A DNA stretch of 64,000 nt, taken from Smittia aterrima (lineage: Eukaryota > Arthropoda > Insecta > Diptera > Chironomidae). The notes beneath the pieces are model-generated. The model saw nothing but the letters and a program-made list of their open reading frames with translations. It was not told the DNA's origin and made no database searches. Below are positions 24,201 to 35,919 of the stretch, one piece after another (position 1 is the first letter of the stretch; the number at the start of each line of letters is the position of its first letter). Both the position numbers and the translations under genes were made by a program. The stretch is from NCBI GenBank assembly GCA_033063855.1, contig CP093830.1, positions 18,972,854-19,036,853 on the forward strand. Reading direction: 5' to 3'.

Positions 24201-25361
24201 ACAGGATCTTTTGAAGAAACATCGGTTTTCTTGATTGTAGTCTCAGCCTCGCTACTGACATTGATGACGGATGAGCAATTCGAGTCGTTAGTTTCGTTTC
24301 CTCCGGCAAAGGAGAGAGCTTTACGATTCACATTGCCTTCATTGACACTCTTCATTGCTGATTGCTTTAAAACAGAACGAAGCAAAGTTCTTTCAGTACG
24401 AGACGCAGTTGTCTTTTTGCTTGGGCTTGGCGTCGATGAACCAGTTTTAGTTGGAGATGCGTAATTATTTGGAGCCGGAGTAGTGAAGTCGATCAGATAC
24501 ATTGATTTCTTTATTTTCGATCGTGGAGTATCAGCGTCTGTGCTGCTATTCGACAAAGATTCTTTGAGAATGTTCTTGACTGGAGTTGAGCTTCTTTCTG
24601 GTGTTGAACTCACTGGAGTCCTAATCCTTCGTGGAGAGCTTTTAACTGGGCTATAAGATGTTATCAATGTTCCCGACAGATTTAACATTTCGCGATTAAC
24701 CGACGAAGATCCGTTTTCTTTGTTAATCGAGACTTCAAGTTTCGGAGGAGATTCTTCTTCTTTGTTTTTGTCTTCTGCTGTATTTTCCGCCACGGTCTTT
24801 AGAGTTGGTGCTGACCCCAAATTGCTGTGGATAGTGATTCGACGTTTTGTCTTAATGCAACTCCCAGACATTTTCTTTTTCTCCGACAAAGTAAGCAACG
24901 AAGCTTTGCCTATAAAAAAAAGAGATAAAATTGCGTCTTTCTAGTTTAGAAAAGGATCAACATACGTTTGTAGTCTGCTTTTGATTCCCATCGCAATTCA
25001 TTTCCAAGCAACTTGATAATGTCTCCTGAATTCAAGAATATCTTTCCTTTCACGACTTCATCATTGACCATTACAGGATTCGTGACATTTAAGTTGGCTA
25101 TTTTTATCTGTTGTTAAACAAAAGAAAAACGTTTGAGTGAAAGAGAAAGAGAGAGCGCAACTTCTCGAAACTTACCTTTCCATGAGAATCGCGATAAATC
25201 TTAAAGTGGGTTGCCGAAATATCATCGTGAACGATTCTCAAATCACAGCGAATATCAGATCCAACAGAAATGCTTGTTTTCTCTTTCGAAGGAAGGAAAA
25301 TGAGCTGGTCGGATCCTTTTTTCATGACCACCAAACGACTTTCGGATAATGCGGCACACAT
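18252..25361 (-). CDS. Large FHA-domain repeat protein, Ki-67-like
   Basis: Six exons (25176-25361, 24966-25107, 20854-24909, 19382-20794, 18780-19325, 18252-18724) join in frame to 2271 residues. Residues 1-~110 form a forkhead-associated domain split over two exons, ending TNPVMVND...LNSGDIIKLL...LRWE, the pattern seen at the end of the Ki-67 FHA domain. Near residues 305-310 RKALSFAGG resembles an RVxF-type PP1-docking motif like Ki-67 RVSFGG. An acidic middle contains about seven 53-residue repeats (residues ~1025-1395). The C-terminal ~810 residues carry 18 units of the type ETPKRA-VRKGRGK, each with a CDK-type TPxK/R site, and the tail is arginine-rich. No BRCT domain is seen, which argues against MDC1/Mu2. 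FHA is clear; a role in mitotic chromosome coating is inference. Confidence 0.85.
18590..20750 (-). repeat. 18 basic TPKR/RKGRGK repeat units, ~33-36 residues each
   Basis: Coding tandem repeats in exons 4-6 of the FHA protein: 13 units in exon 4, four in exon 5, one in exon 6. Each has ETP(K/R)(R/K) followed by VRK(G/A)RGK, then an acidic spacer often starting with TQEPEQ. Some adjacent units in exon 4 are nearly identical at DNA level, for example those around 19790-19970, implying recent unit duplication. RKGRGK is AT-hook-like but lacks the RGRP core. Confidence 0.9.
21060..22230 (-). repeat. Seven acidic 53-residue repeats with SQ motifs
   Basis: Tandem coding repeats of about 159 bp in exon 3 of the FHA protein. 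Each unit has LSVTKLLEVNS-x-PE-x-LP, then DDQQE, IAEEEENLADEKD and SQIEED. The last unit is degenerate (DSSHIDEE), and a partial unit (LEDEKDSSKMSERAAEA) precedes the first. Nearly every unit retains a serine-glutamine pair, the ATM/ATR consensus, though phosphorylation is not shown. Confidence 0.88.
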
Positions 25362-25602
25362 CTTGAAGTTTTTAGCTTTAAAAAGCTTAATTACACTCAA
25401 AACTTCTCTTGTATCTGATAGTTTAATGTGTTTTCTTAGCGATAATAGATTTTGTGATGCAGTTACTTGCTTATTTCTTGTAGAATTTTAATTTAACTTA
25501 CGGAACTCGGCCGAATTTTGTTTTGATGTTTAAAAAAACCGTTGGACATCCAGACAATGCTAATCTTGTTTCAAATAAAAAATCGTTAAACTTTCTTAAA
25601 CT

Positions 25603-27156
25603 TTATTTATTTCCTTCAATCATGATTATGCTTAACAAAGGATTGTAATCACAGAAAAAATCATTTCTTGCTAACATGTTACCGTTGTTTAGAATCTTTG
25701 AGGAGGAATTAAATTTAGATTCGTTTGCTTCCTTGGTCTTCAACCATTTCTTGTTTGCCTTTGCAGCGATCGGACGAAAGCCTCCTGCCGGATGTTCATT
25801 CAGAATCATTGTAGCTCTGATCATCATATTTAAATTCAGTTGATTTAACATCGGATCACGATATTCAGCTTCGATGCAATCAGAGACAGAGAAAAAGTCA
25901 GCGGCGAGTTGAATTTCGTGGATATCGGAATAACACTTCATGTAGTTTGAGTTTATCATCTGCACAAAATTATTTGGTTGAGATGAGAAGCTCTCAGCAA
26001 TATCTTCAGGCTTGTGAGTGAGTTCTTTTACTTTAGTGATTGGATTGATTTCAAGTTTCGGGTACAAAACTCTTCCAATTCCATGCATAAGCGACAATGT
26101 TTCATTTTTACCCAATCCACCGTCGTTTGATGATTTCATTGTCGGCTTTTTCTTCTTTTCACCTTTCACAGATGGTTTTTGTTTGGAGACTAATTTGTGT
26201 TCGCTTAGTTGTGCAGCAAAGTTTAAACTAAGAACAGCATTTCTTACATCTCCTTGACTCTGTTCAATTAAACTTGCCATTTCTTGATCGGACGGTTTCT
26301 TAAAGAAAGGCGAAAAGTTGCTGTCGCTTTCAATCATTTGAATGATTCTCTGAAGTCCACGTTTCATCAAAGTTGGAGCAACTGCGTTGAAGGTGATTGT
26401 GTCGATTCTCATTTCAAGACGAATGTTTTCAGGAAATAAGTTGAAAGCGATGTTTAGTGCATTTGAGTTCGCATCTGTGACAATAAAAACGAGTGGCACT
26501 TTTGCTTCGGTTATGTATTCTCTTAGTATGCTCCAGAACTCTTCAGTCTTTTTAGAGAATGTGTTTGGAAAATCTTTGACCAGCAGAAGTCGTTTCTTTT
26601 TATTGAAGACCGAACGGAATCGTGAGGACGACAGGAGAAATTCTGAGAACTTGGTGACTTGATTTTGATAATTCACAAAGTCACGGCTTGAATTATCAGA
26701 GTTCAAGATGCTTATTTCTATGTCAGTTGAGTTGGTCCATTCTAGAACTTCGAATCCGTTATCCTTTGCAACTAGCGAAAGAGTGATTGACTTGCAGCAA
26801 CCAGGTGGACCTTCAATGAGCAGAATTCTATTCTTTGACTTTGCTAATGAAAACTTAAACCAATTCTGGACTTCCTCTAGTTTCTTGGGATGAACTGAGA
26901 GCTCAGAAATTTGAATTGGTTTAAATGTTTTCAACCAATCGATCTCTTGGAACTTCTCTAGCTTTTTGTCATCAACTTTTGTGATTTTCGCGGTTTTCAA
27001 CTTCGGTACAGCAAATACATGACTTTTAGACTGTGAACATCGCTTGGTGGTCTCTCCTCCATCATCAAAACCAAAACTTGAGTCAAACCAATCCTGGAAA
27101 AGATTTTTTTTTTTAAAACATAGATTTTTGGAATTTTAGTGACAAACCTTTGACAT
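25603..27156 (-). CDS. Rad17: RAD17 checkpoint clamp loader
   Basis: RAD17 replaces RFC1 in an alternative clamp loader that places the 9-1-1 clamp on damaged DNA for ATR signalling. A nine-base first exon (27148-27156, Met-Ser-Lys) joins the main exon 25603-27093, giving 499 residues beginning MSKDWFDSSFGF, like the vertebrate N-terminus. The AAA+ core has HPKKLEEVQNWF, a Walker A-like EGPPGCCKS (residues ~97-105), and a Walker B-like LLLVKDFP. The family-typical RNAVLSL sensor region follows, then ETLSLMHGIGRVLYPK. Walker A has cysteine where glycine normally precedes the lysine. The tiny first exon is supported by good donor and acceptor sites but is the least certain part. Confidence 0.92.
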
Positions 27157-27266
27157 TTTATGAAACTTTATATAACTTCTAATGTTAAATCATTGTTTGA
27201 TTTCTTTAACACACTCCACTTCGCCTGTTTTATGCGATTGAATAACCCAGCGATTTATTTGAAAAT

Positions 27267-27307
27267 AAACCTCAGTAAACCGTTGTTTAGTTGATTTACT
27301 GAGGTTT
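27267..27307. repeat. Perfect 13-14 bp inverted repeat in a divergent promoter
   Basis: AAACCTCAGTAAA at 27267-27279 is mirrored by TTTACTGAGGTTT at 27295-27307, with a 15-nt loop; one further outer base pairs. It lies between the RAD17 and TMEM185 starts, 111 bp from RAD17 and 123 bp from TMEM185. It may be a dyad binding site or a hairpin in a leader RNA. Confidence 0.6.
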
Positions 27308-27430
27308 AAATTGCAGCTTTTCGAGACTTCGCTACAAAACATAACAAAGTTTAAAAGTTCTTGTTTTGCTAGTTCTGAGTAGGCTTTATATAATCTACAA
27401 TGCTCTTTGTAAGTGCAAAGTAGAGACAAA

Positions 27431-28565
27431 ATGAACCTTCAGTCTCTATTTCAAGATTTTAACGTCAGGTCAGTGTTAATTGAGAAATATTCAGAAACTT
27501 TAAAATTAATTTTTCAAAATATTTTAGTCGATTTGTGGTTTATTCATCGCTATTGGCTTTTGTTGTCCTGTTAGCGCTTCGACTTGACGATGCCATTGAC
27601 GTAAAATGGGTTGTTGTGTTCACCCCGTTATGGATTTGGAAAGGTAAGAATAAAATTAAAGATTCCATAAAAATTGATATCAAATTATTTTTGTTTTAGG
27701 ACTTGTGATCGTTGGCAGCATCATAGGATCAATCGTGTTCCTCAAAAATCCACAATATCGATTGGAAAATGATTCCTACATTCAATTCAAATCGATGCTC
27801 ATCTCACTCTCACTACATCTCATTCTTCTAATGTTTGAATTTCTTTTGGTCGACCGACTTTCGAATGACAACAGGAATCTCTGGATTTTTGTCTTCATTC
27901 CGCTCATAGTTTCGTCAATTGTGAGCGTCTTCTTCTGCATTTGGGCGATAAAACAACAAAACGAAAGAAGCTTTGAACTAGAACTCTTCTTGTCAGTGAA
28001 CGCATTGCAGTTCGTCTTCATACCACTGAAGCTTGATGGATTTCTAACGTGGAGCTGGGAGATTATTTTCGTTCCGATTTGGATCATCTTGTGTCTCTCA
28101 CTGGTCATGATGCTGTATAGTCTGATATTCTGCAGTATACTTATAAGAACGCCTGAGATGTCACTTGCACAAAGAAAGAACGCAATTAACAGTGCGATAT
28201 CAAACATTCTCGTGCTGCCTGTGTTAGTTTTCCAAATTCTTCTGGCCGATAAGTTGGACAATGAGAACGGCTTGCCTTACTTGCTTATCGCAACACCTCT
28301 AATGGTGACACTATTTTCGCTTATGCTGTTAAGCTTCTGTTCAAAAGGATCTGGCTCTAACAAGTTCTGGTTCGGAATGAAAAAGAGCAATTTTCTGCTT
28401 AACGCTCTCGGCGAATACGGAAACATCAACATATCTTATCGCAACAGGAACCAAAATCTAGAGAGCGGCCAAAATTTAGACATCCAAGTTCAAAATCTTG
28501 AAGAGAAAAGTCACAAGAAGAGTTTTCCGATCATGCCACATTTTGCTATTGACACCCCAGACTAA
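27431..28565 (+). CDS. Tmem185: Transmembrane protein 185-like
   Basis: Multi-pass membrane protein of the TMEM185 family, whose biochemical role is not well defined. Exons 27431-27468, 27528-27643 and 27700-28565 give 339 residues. The N-terminus MNLQSLFQDFN and the segments FTPLWIWKGLVIVGSIIG and WSWEIIFVPIWIILCL match the family pattern, and seven or so hydrophobic helices alternate with short loops. It is divergent from RAD17, with 274 bp between start codons, so the two probably share a promoter region. Confidence 0.88.
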
Positions 28566-29019
28566 TTGATCACCACCAAGTACGAACAGCCAACAAATTT
28601 TTGCAGTAAGGACTACAGAGAGAATTTTCTAGTAATTGTAAGAACAAAATTGATTATTTTTGTAATTGCTAAAAGTGATGTAAATTGAGGAAATAAATTT
28701 TATTCTAGGAAATAACTTTAAATCGATAGAAATATTTATTCGACAGGGTCGCATTTTCAGCCGATGCGTGATTTTTTGTGGTTCAAATTTTCTCTTCACT
28801 TTTTGTATGCTCCTCGAAGCGGCAAACGCTAGAAACATACAATCAGCTGTGCTATTGATTATTTTGTTTATTTGGAGAAAAAATTTAATTTAATTGTCAA
28901 CACAAGCAGCAGCGTAATAAAAATCAGTTTGTTCGGTTGTGTTCAGAAATCTCATTGAGATTAATACGAAAGTTAAAAAATATTTTTTCTTGCTAACCGG
29001 CATTTACAAACATATTGCA
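28566..29019. other. Intergenic: TMEM185 3' UTR and MBLAC1 5' flank
   Basis: No gene is seen. AATAAA near 28690 probably ends TMEM185. A GTG-initiated in-frame extension of the next gene starts at 28939 but lacks an ATG before 29020. Confidence 0.45.
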
Positions 29020-29728
29020 ATGGATCACAGCCATAATCATATCATAGAATTGTTTATTGGATATTCGCATTTGGATCCAGAAACTGATGAAATGAAAGCG
29101 AACTGTTCAGTGACTTTAGTGAAAGGTCAGAAGAAAATCATTCTGGTGAGTTTTTAGCTTCTTTTAAACTAAGTTTTATATCAACGTTTATTTTTAGTTT
29201 GATACCTTGACGGCGTGGGATTCAAATCTTCTTCTGAAAGAACTGAAAATTCATCACATTAGTGCTGACGAAGTTGATTTCCTTGTTTGTTCGCATGGAC
29301 ACGCAGATCACATCGGCAATCTCAATTTGTTCTTAAAAGCTCATCACTTTGTTGGTTCGTGCTTATCATTCAGGAATGTTTATTACCCACACGACTTAGA
29401 GAAGTCGCCTTACGTTCTCGACAAAGACATTGAGGTTGTTTCAACTCCAGGCCACACAAACACTTGCGTTTCAGTAATCGTTAAAAATTCAAACATTGAA
29501 AACGGAGCGACAGTTGCATTAGCAGGCGATCTTTTCGAGAAAGAAGAAGACATTTTCACTGCTGCTCATTGGATCGGAGCTGGAAGCGAAAACGAGAAAT
29601 TACAAAGGAAAAATCGCTTGCGCATCGCAGAAATGGTCGATTTCATTATCCCAGGACATGGACCGATGTTCAAAGTTACCCAAGAAATACGAGATCAGTT
29701 GAAGGCAGACACTCAAGGCGATGAATAA
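29020..29728 (+). CDS. Mblac1: Metallo-beta-lactamase domain protein 1 (MBLAC1)
   Basis: Metallo-beta-lactamase-fold hydrolase; the vertebrate member is reported as a histone pre-mRNA nuclease. Exons 29020-29145 and 29198-29728 give 218 residues, near the family length. The metal-binding motif HxHxDH appears as HGHADH (residue ~71), followed by downstream ligands in TPGHTNTC, ALAGDLFE and IIPGHGP. The start ATG at 29020 was preferred to upstream in-frame non-ATG codons. A poly(A) signal lies near 29790. The gene is convergent with the ribbon-like gene. Confidence 0.9.
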
Positions 29729-31496
29729 AAGAAGTGAAAAGTCAATTAAAATGAAAAATCAATTAAAGAAATCTGTATTTATCTGAAAAATAAAGTTAAA
29801 AGCCAATTATCTTCAAAACATTTTCCTTTATTCATTGTCGAATGTTTTACATCAAAAAATCTCTTCAATTATGCTTAATTCGTGATCTCTCTAACCTCCT
29901 TTCTTCTCTAACTGACAAATAATGCTAAATTATTTTATGCTTGATTCGTTTAAACATTTCTCTCTTTATAAACTAAAAATTTGCTTTAAATTAAAGATTT
30001 AGTTATAATCAGTCTATTTGTAATCCATTTATTCAATCACAATGTGTTTTTACGTCTATTGGTTTTTCTTTTGTCTTCATTTATGTAAATCTTTATAGAA
30101 CCTTTAATGTATGAAACAAGAACTAACAGCTGAGCATGAAAAGGTTGAAAAGTTTATTGCATTTTTGCCCCGTTTTCTTCTTTTTTAAGAACAAGTTTTG
30201 TATGTCTCCGTAAAAAAACACATAAAGAAACTAAAAAAAAATATTTCGTCTTAGAATAAAATGAAAAGAAAATAAAAAGTGAAAATATATTGATAACTAA
30301 GGTCTAATCATTCTTATCAGTTTACGCAATTGAATACAATGATCATGAATCATCAATTTGTTTTCAAATGAAAATAAAAAAAAAACTTAAAAGTAAAGTG
30401 AGCAAAATCTCGAAACAATTTAAACTCCACCTGAGAATTGTCGCATCACGTGACCTCCGCATTGATTTCATTGGAAATGGTCGCTTACAGAACTAAAGAT
30501 ATTTCTTCTACTTCCGTTCGAACTTAATCATAAAACATCATTACTCAGTCTTTCGGGGGGGAAATCAAAGAGTTGAACTTTAACTTTTGATAAGTTTGAA
30601 ATTCAAGACCAACGAGAACTTCGAACGAAAAGTGTTTTTTTTTATGGCGATACTTCATGGCTTAAAAAATGTCGAGAGCGACACTTTTCAGTTTCTCGTA
30701 TTCAGTTAATGTATGGCTTAAATAAATTAACAAAAGAAATGAAGAGAAGATTTAAACTAAGAAATATATGTGTACGTAAAGTTATTGCACCCTCTGCATT
30801 GATTCAATTAAAGTCATTTACAAAAGTTCATGTCTCGTGTGATTTGCTTTCAATCAACATCGTCATCTTTCTCCATTGAGATGTGTGTGTTTGTGTGGTT
30901 CGTGAGTACGCATTTACAACAACAATTGTCTCTCTCTAACTTAATTTCTAAGTTTAAGCAAATCCTTGCAAAATCGTTAACGATTGAACACTTTCTTGCA
31001 GCACTTTGATTAAGACACTTCATTGATCTCGAAGCCTTCAAAAGAAGGTGAAACTGACATTTTAAACTCTTTTTTCCTTCATGTTACCTCACAAAACAAC
31101 AATTAACATAATTTTTCATCTTTTGATTTAAAGTTTTTCTCTCACTTTGCGAATGAAAAGTCTTGTGAGTGCTTAAAGTTAAAATAAGGCATTCGCGATA
31201 TAAAAAAAGAATAAAAAGATTTTTTTTTCTTTCAAAGTGTAGTAAGAGCTAATTAAACGCTAACTAGTACGAGGTAGTTGCTTGCGGATGAGAGTTTCAT
31301 TTCTCATTAAACTTATTGGTCCACTAAGAATTGATGATGCGTAGTTGATTCTTCTTATCCTAAGAATTATATTTCGTAAATTTTTTTTCTTTTTCGTTGA
31401 GTGATAAAGTCGCTTTATCGCTAATTCATATTTTTTGATTCGTTGGGTGAAAGAAGAGAAGGAACTGCTAAGATAGTACAGGAACGTTAAGATATC
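29729..31496 (-). other. Probable long 3' UTR of the ribbon-like gene
   Basis: About 1.7 kb with no supportable coding exon, AT-rich with several poly(A/T) runs. TTTATT near 29825, seen from the minus strand as AATAAA, could end the ribbon-like transcript; the MBLAC1 signal near 29790 is on the other strand. A long 3' UTR is common for developmental regulators but is inference here. Confidence 0.45.
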
Positions 31497-33877
31497 TTAT
31501 TCGTCATAGTTGGCGGTTGTTGTAGGTGTGAGAGCGATTGGCGATGGGTCTGAGAGGTTTTGTTTGAACTCGCTTTTGTCTAAGGCGAGCGGTTGATCCA
31601 TAATGTTTGGTGGGGTTGTTGACGATGGCTCAGAACGTGGTGATGTATATTTCATTGGAGGAACGATAACTCCACGAGGCTGTTCGATAGGCGTTATGAA
31701 TGGCGGTGAGTGTACAAGAGGCGGAGGAGTCATCGCTGGCGGAGATTCTCTTTTCGATAAAGATAAGTTTTCTGCTCTCTCAGACATTTCGGTTTCATCT
31801 TCGCTTTCTTCTGGTTCACGCTTGATCGTCGTGTGTTCACCGTTCGATCGACTTCTTTCTCTCTCACGATTCATCTCAGCTTCAAGGTTTCGATTGATGT
31901 ATTGCGTGAGCATGCTTGGACTTTGCGAACCGTGCGCTGGGGGACTTCTCTGACTCATTCCATTAAACTTTGCATGGGCAGCAGCAGCTAAAGCCATTGC
32001 GTGAAGTGCATCGCCGCTAAAGTTTTCACCACGAGCCTCAAGCGCTTTCTGAAGGAAAACCGGATCCAAAAGACTCGCTGGGTGTGGATTAGCGCGATGA
32101 TGATGTTTCATTTCTTCGAGTTCCGGATCGAAGTCTTGTGACTGCGAGAGCTGATTATCTTGATTCGGATAGAGACCGAAAGCTCCAGCTGCTCCACCTA
32201 ATGAACCGTAAGGGAAAGCAGCGCTGCTTGAACTCGGACCAGCTCCTTCTCTCTCTTTTCTAATCGATGACGATCGATTTCTTGGTGTTCCCGTGGTAAT
32301 TCCCAACTTTTTCACTTTATCATATAAAGTACGCGATGGCACACCGAACTTACGACTTGCCTGAAGCGCACTCATTCCATTACGAACACACTCGATTGCA
32401 GACATGATGTCATTTCTTGTGTATTGCTTGTAACGCTTCCATTCCGGTTTCTGACCCGAACCGCTACCCTGACTGCCTTGACCATGGTGTTGATGATATT
32501 GAGCTTGCTGAAGTTGATGTTGTTGCAAATATGGCGGAATTCTCATGTCAGCAAGAAACTCTGGTGGCGATGTCCTACGTTCGCCCGTCATAGGCTCGTC
32601 GTCGAATGATCTGTCTGTGTATGGCGATGATGGTTCTTCGTCTTTGAATTTCTGTTAATAAAATAGAAAAAAAGGTTTTTTTTGTTTAGTTTCTCGCTCA
32701 TTAGAATGTGCAAAAGCTAATTTACCTTATCTGAGTTGTCGCTTCCGTTGGATGAATGATAACTGCGATCACCACTGCTCTTTCTCACGAAGCCAACATA
32801 AACCGATCCATTGTTTCCGGCGCTCGCATTTCCAGCGTTTGCTGCACCAAAGTTATTAACGTTGTTATTATTTTCATTGTTGTTGGTGTCGTTATGATCG
32901 TTGCTGTCATTACCGTTTCCACTGGCACGAGGCGGGCTTGGATTAGCGTTCATAGGCGATGCACTTTGCGATGAGTCAGCTGCGGTCGTTTGAGCAAGAA
33001 CGTTACGAAGAATTGGAGTGTCACGGGTCATTAACATTGAGCTAATCGAAGAAAGTTTCTTCCTTTTCAATGGATTCATATCAGAGCCTGATTCATAAAC
33101 TGAGCTGAGCATTGATTGAGCAGATCGCGAGAGAGACAAAGGAATTGGTGGCCAAGTTCTTCTTTCATCTGCATTCTCTTGACCGGGTATCAACTCGCGA
33201 GCATTTGTTGAATTTTGTGGGTAGAAGCTAGCGATGTAAGGCGTCTTATTGTACGGTGGGGATGATGAACTCTGAGCTGATGAGATCTTTGTTGATGTAC
33301 TTATGATAGGTGACGAGTGTGTCAACGGGTGAAGATATGTCGATTGATCACGTTTGCCTTCTGATGCAACGCTTGGATTAGACGAAGGTCGAAAGATGTT
33401 ATTGTTAGGTGGACTGATAATCGGCTGTTGCTGTTGTTGGCTGATATTGCTGGTGAGATCGACCATGTCAAGAAGTCCTTTGACCTCAAGCATTTTGGCA
33501 ATTTTCATAATTCTCGGGATTTGCGATTCAGCAATGTTCACTTCGCCCGCGTAAATATATTCGAGCAGAGTTCTCATCTCGAATTCTTGAACTCCTGGGA
33601 AAATGATGCTGCAATGATCTTGTGGTGCATCTTGAAGGATCAATTGAAAGAATGGCGAACATGAAGCAAGCACAACTCGATGCGCTTTAAACTGAACGTG
33701 ATTATCGACGTAGATTGTGCAGTCGACATAGCACTCCATCTTAATGAGCGACTCGATGATTTCCACGAGGTTTGATTTGTGATTGTTCCATCGCAGGCAA
33801 TAGCCGTGGCCGTCAGATGAGTAAACACCTGTGCCGCTTTTACCTCCACCATTGTTAATTTCGTTTCCACTTCCCAT
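31497..33877 (-). CDS. rib: BTB plus Pipsqueak-HTH transcription factor, ribbon-like
   Basis: Nuclear transcription factor, probably the orthologue of Drosophila ribbon, which controls tracheal and salivary-gland tube morphogenesis. Exons 32726-33877 and 31497-32651 give 768 residues. An N-terminal BTB domain (residues ~25-140) begins YCLRWNNHKSNLVEI and contains VDCTIYV, FKAHRVVLASCSPFF and LLEYIYAGEVNI. A long Ser/Asn-rich linker has a basic NPLKRKK patch. The Pipsqueak helix-turn-helix (RYKQYTRNDIMSAIECVRNG then SALQASRKFGVPSRTLYDKV) lies in exon 2, followed by Ala- and Pro-rich tails. The ATG at 33877 is at the normal distance before BTB. Domain calls are very secure; the ribbon name rests on remembered BTB similarity. 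Confidence 0.85.
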
Positions 33878-33951
33878 TTCTATAAACTCTGTTCTCGTTC
33901 TTCTGCTATTATCTAATTATCGATTTATTCTCCTTGCTTTCGAGACCGTTT

Positions 33952-35919
33952 CCTGCACGAGAGAAATGAAAGAATAAAATAGAAAAATGAATATTAAAAA
34001 CATTTCGATTGCCATTTCATTAATTTTTCTGTATTGTGACAACGACGGTTCTCGCGAAAGCGCGCAATTATTTATTCGCGTTTTATCGTTTGCATGAAAG
34101 CGACTCTGAGTTGAAATAATTGCGGCCTCCTTCCTCATCCACCTTTCCATTGCGATTCTTGACTTTGCAGTCAGTCAATATCCATTCGTGTCCAGTGGCA
34201 CAGTTTCGCGTTACTAGTTGTCGCACTCGACCGTCATTTTCTTAGAATCAAGTAATGAAGCGTTTCAAACCAGTCCAAGGGAATTGGATGGATGACGTTG
34301 AATTAGCAATTTTTCCTTCAAGCATAAAAAATTCATAAACTCAAACTCGCTTTTGCTGTCGAAGTGGCGAGGTGGGAGGTTGCAGAACCACCCTGAGCTT
34401 CAGCTTTTGGCGAGCATGGAAAAGTCACGCGATCGCAAAATTTTTATTTCATTTAAGCGTTCGAAGGAAAACTGTTCTTATTTCTCAAATAATTATTTTA
34501 TGTGGTTTCGGTCTCGTTATCAGTGGCGCAACGTGAAAAATCACATTCCGGCTTCACATTAAAGACACTCACTTTCGCAATTAGCGTTGAGTCGAACTTT
34601 GGGAACGCGAGACTTCCCTGGATTTCGCTAAAATATCCCGCGACTGCATGCAACGAGTTCTTTTTTCTGTATCCAACCCCGCACTGTATAATTTCACTTT
34701 TTGCGCCATTAATTCTTTATTATCGATTACAGTTAGAAGCACAAATTAAAGTTTTATGATGTCCAGACCGAGCGAAGGACATCAATGAATAACTTTCGCG
34801 ACGTTCAATAATTTGGTCGGCAAGTTCTTCTTGATAAAACACCTGTGTTTGATAAACGAGCGTTCGAGAAAACTATTGCGACACAACGAATTCGCGAAAA
34901 CAAAACTAACATCGTCACGATTTCCGCGTAAAACTCAAGGGTTATGTCGTTGATTCATTCATTGATATGTTTGGCGTTATTTTTTTTTCTTCTCTCTCGC
35001 TAGCGAATTTTTTCGTTCGCTGCTTCATTAATTCTCTCAGAATATTTTTCGGTGTAAGTTTTGTGTAAAAAAGTTTAACCTCAAAAACAGAACGACGACT
35101 TATCTCACATTTTCACTCGTTAAACTTTATCATAAAGCCACAGCGCATACCTCAAGTCGAAGTAATGTTCCATTATTTCGGATTTAATTTATGAATTGTC
35201 AAGTCGACAAAAAGGCAAAACAAAAAATAATTTGAAACGCCGAGCAAATTATTTTCTCGTGTAACTAAAAAACAAAACTAATACGCGTCTTCACCACAAC
35301 ATAATATGGTTTTCGTTTGCTTATCATTGCCAGACATTAGGCAATGGACTTTGCACTTCACTTCGAGACGTTGTTGATTGCGAAATTTATTTTGAAACTC
35401 CGAGAAAACTTCCGAAAAATACTTTTACAGCAGCTTTTTACGCATAACTTTTGTAAACTGTGTAAACAGCGAGCAAAATATGTTTATCGCGCCAAGCGAT
35501 GAGAGCTTTGGGAGAAGAGACTAGAAAAATATTTTTTTTTGCTTTCCGTATGGAACTTGTGTGACGATGGCCGAATCTATACGCGCGACTCATTTATGAG
35601 TTCGCGAAAATCTTGTGACTACGCGAAAAAATATTCTGCGACTAAATACAAGCGAGATAATTCCGCTCTGTCGTAAAATGTGGTGTCGTCGTTTGAAAGT
35701 CACTAATCTCACCGAAAGAGAAAGAAGAAAAAACATTTATTTCAAGATAATCGGAGGGGTTGTGCGAGCAGAATTAAAAACGCTTCCGAAATGAGCAATT
35801 TCCGGCTTTTCTTGTCTTCAGCGATCCAAAAATAAAACTCGGAATTCAACGAGAAACATGAAAAACGTGAGGGGAGGTGCAGTTTCATGGCAATTTTGAA
35901 TTTCTTGAATGAACGTACC
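33952..35919 (-). other. Candidate 5'-leader intron of the ribbon-like gene
   Basis: On the minus strand a good acceptor (CTCTCGTGCAG) ends at 33953, 75 bp before the ATG, and a strong donor (AACAG|GTACGT) lies at 35919/35918. Together they would define a ~1.97-kb leader intron. A TCAGT initiator-like sequence occurs near 36034. No coding sequence is seen in the interval. RNA evidence is needed; this is inference from splice motifs only. Confidence 0.35.

Noticed and set aside
18252..25361. Identification of the FHA protein as MDC1/Mu2
   Set aside because: No C-terminal BRCT repeats; the protein ends in a basic RPTRARR tail, and the FHA end resembles Ki-67 more. MDC1 remains an alternative to test.
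27190..27429. Minus-strand open frame of 79 codons abutting the TMEM185 start
   Set aside because: Begins with TTG, has no early ATG, and includes the hairpin sequence; it is most likely promoter or leader DNA.
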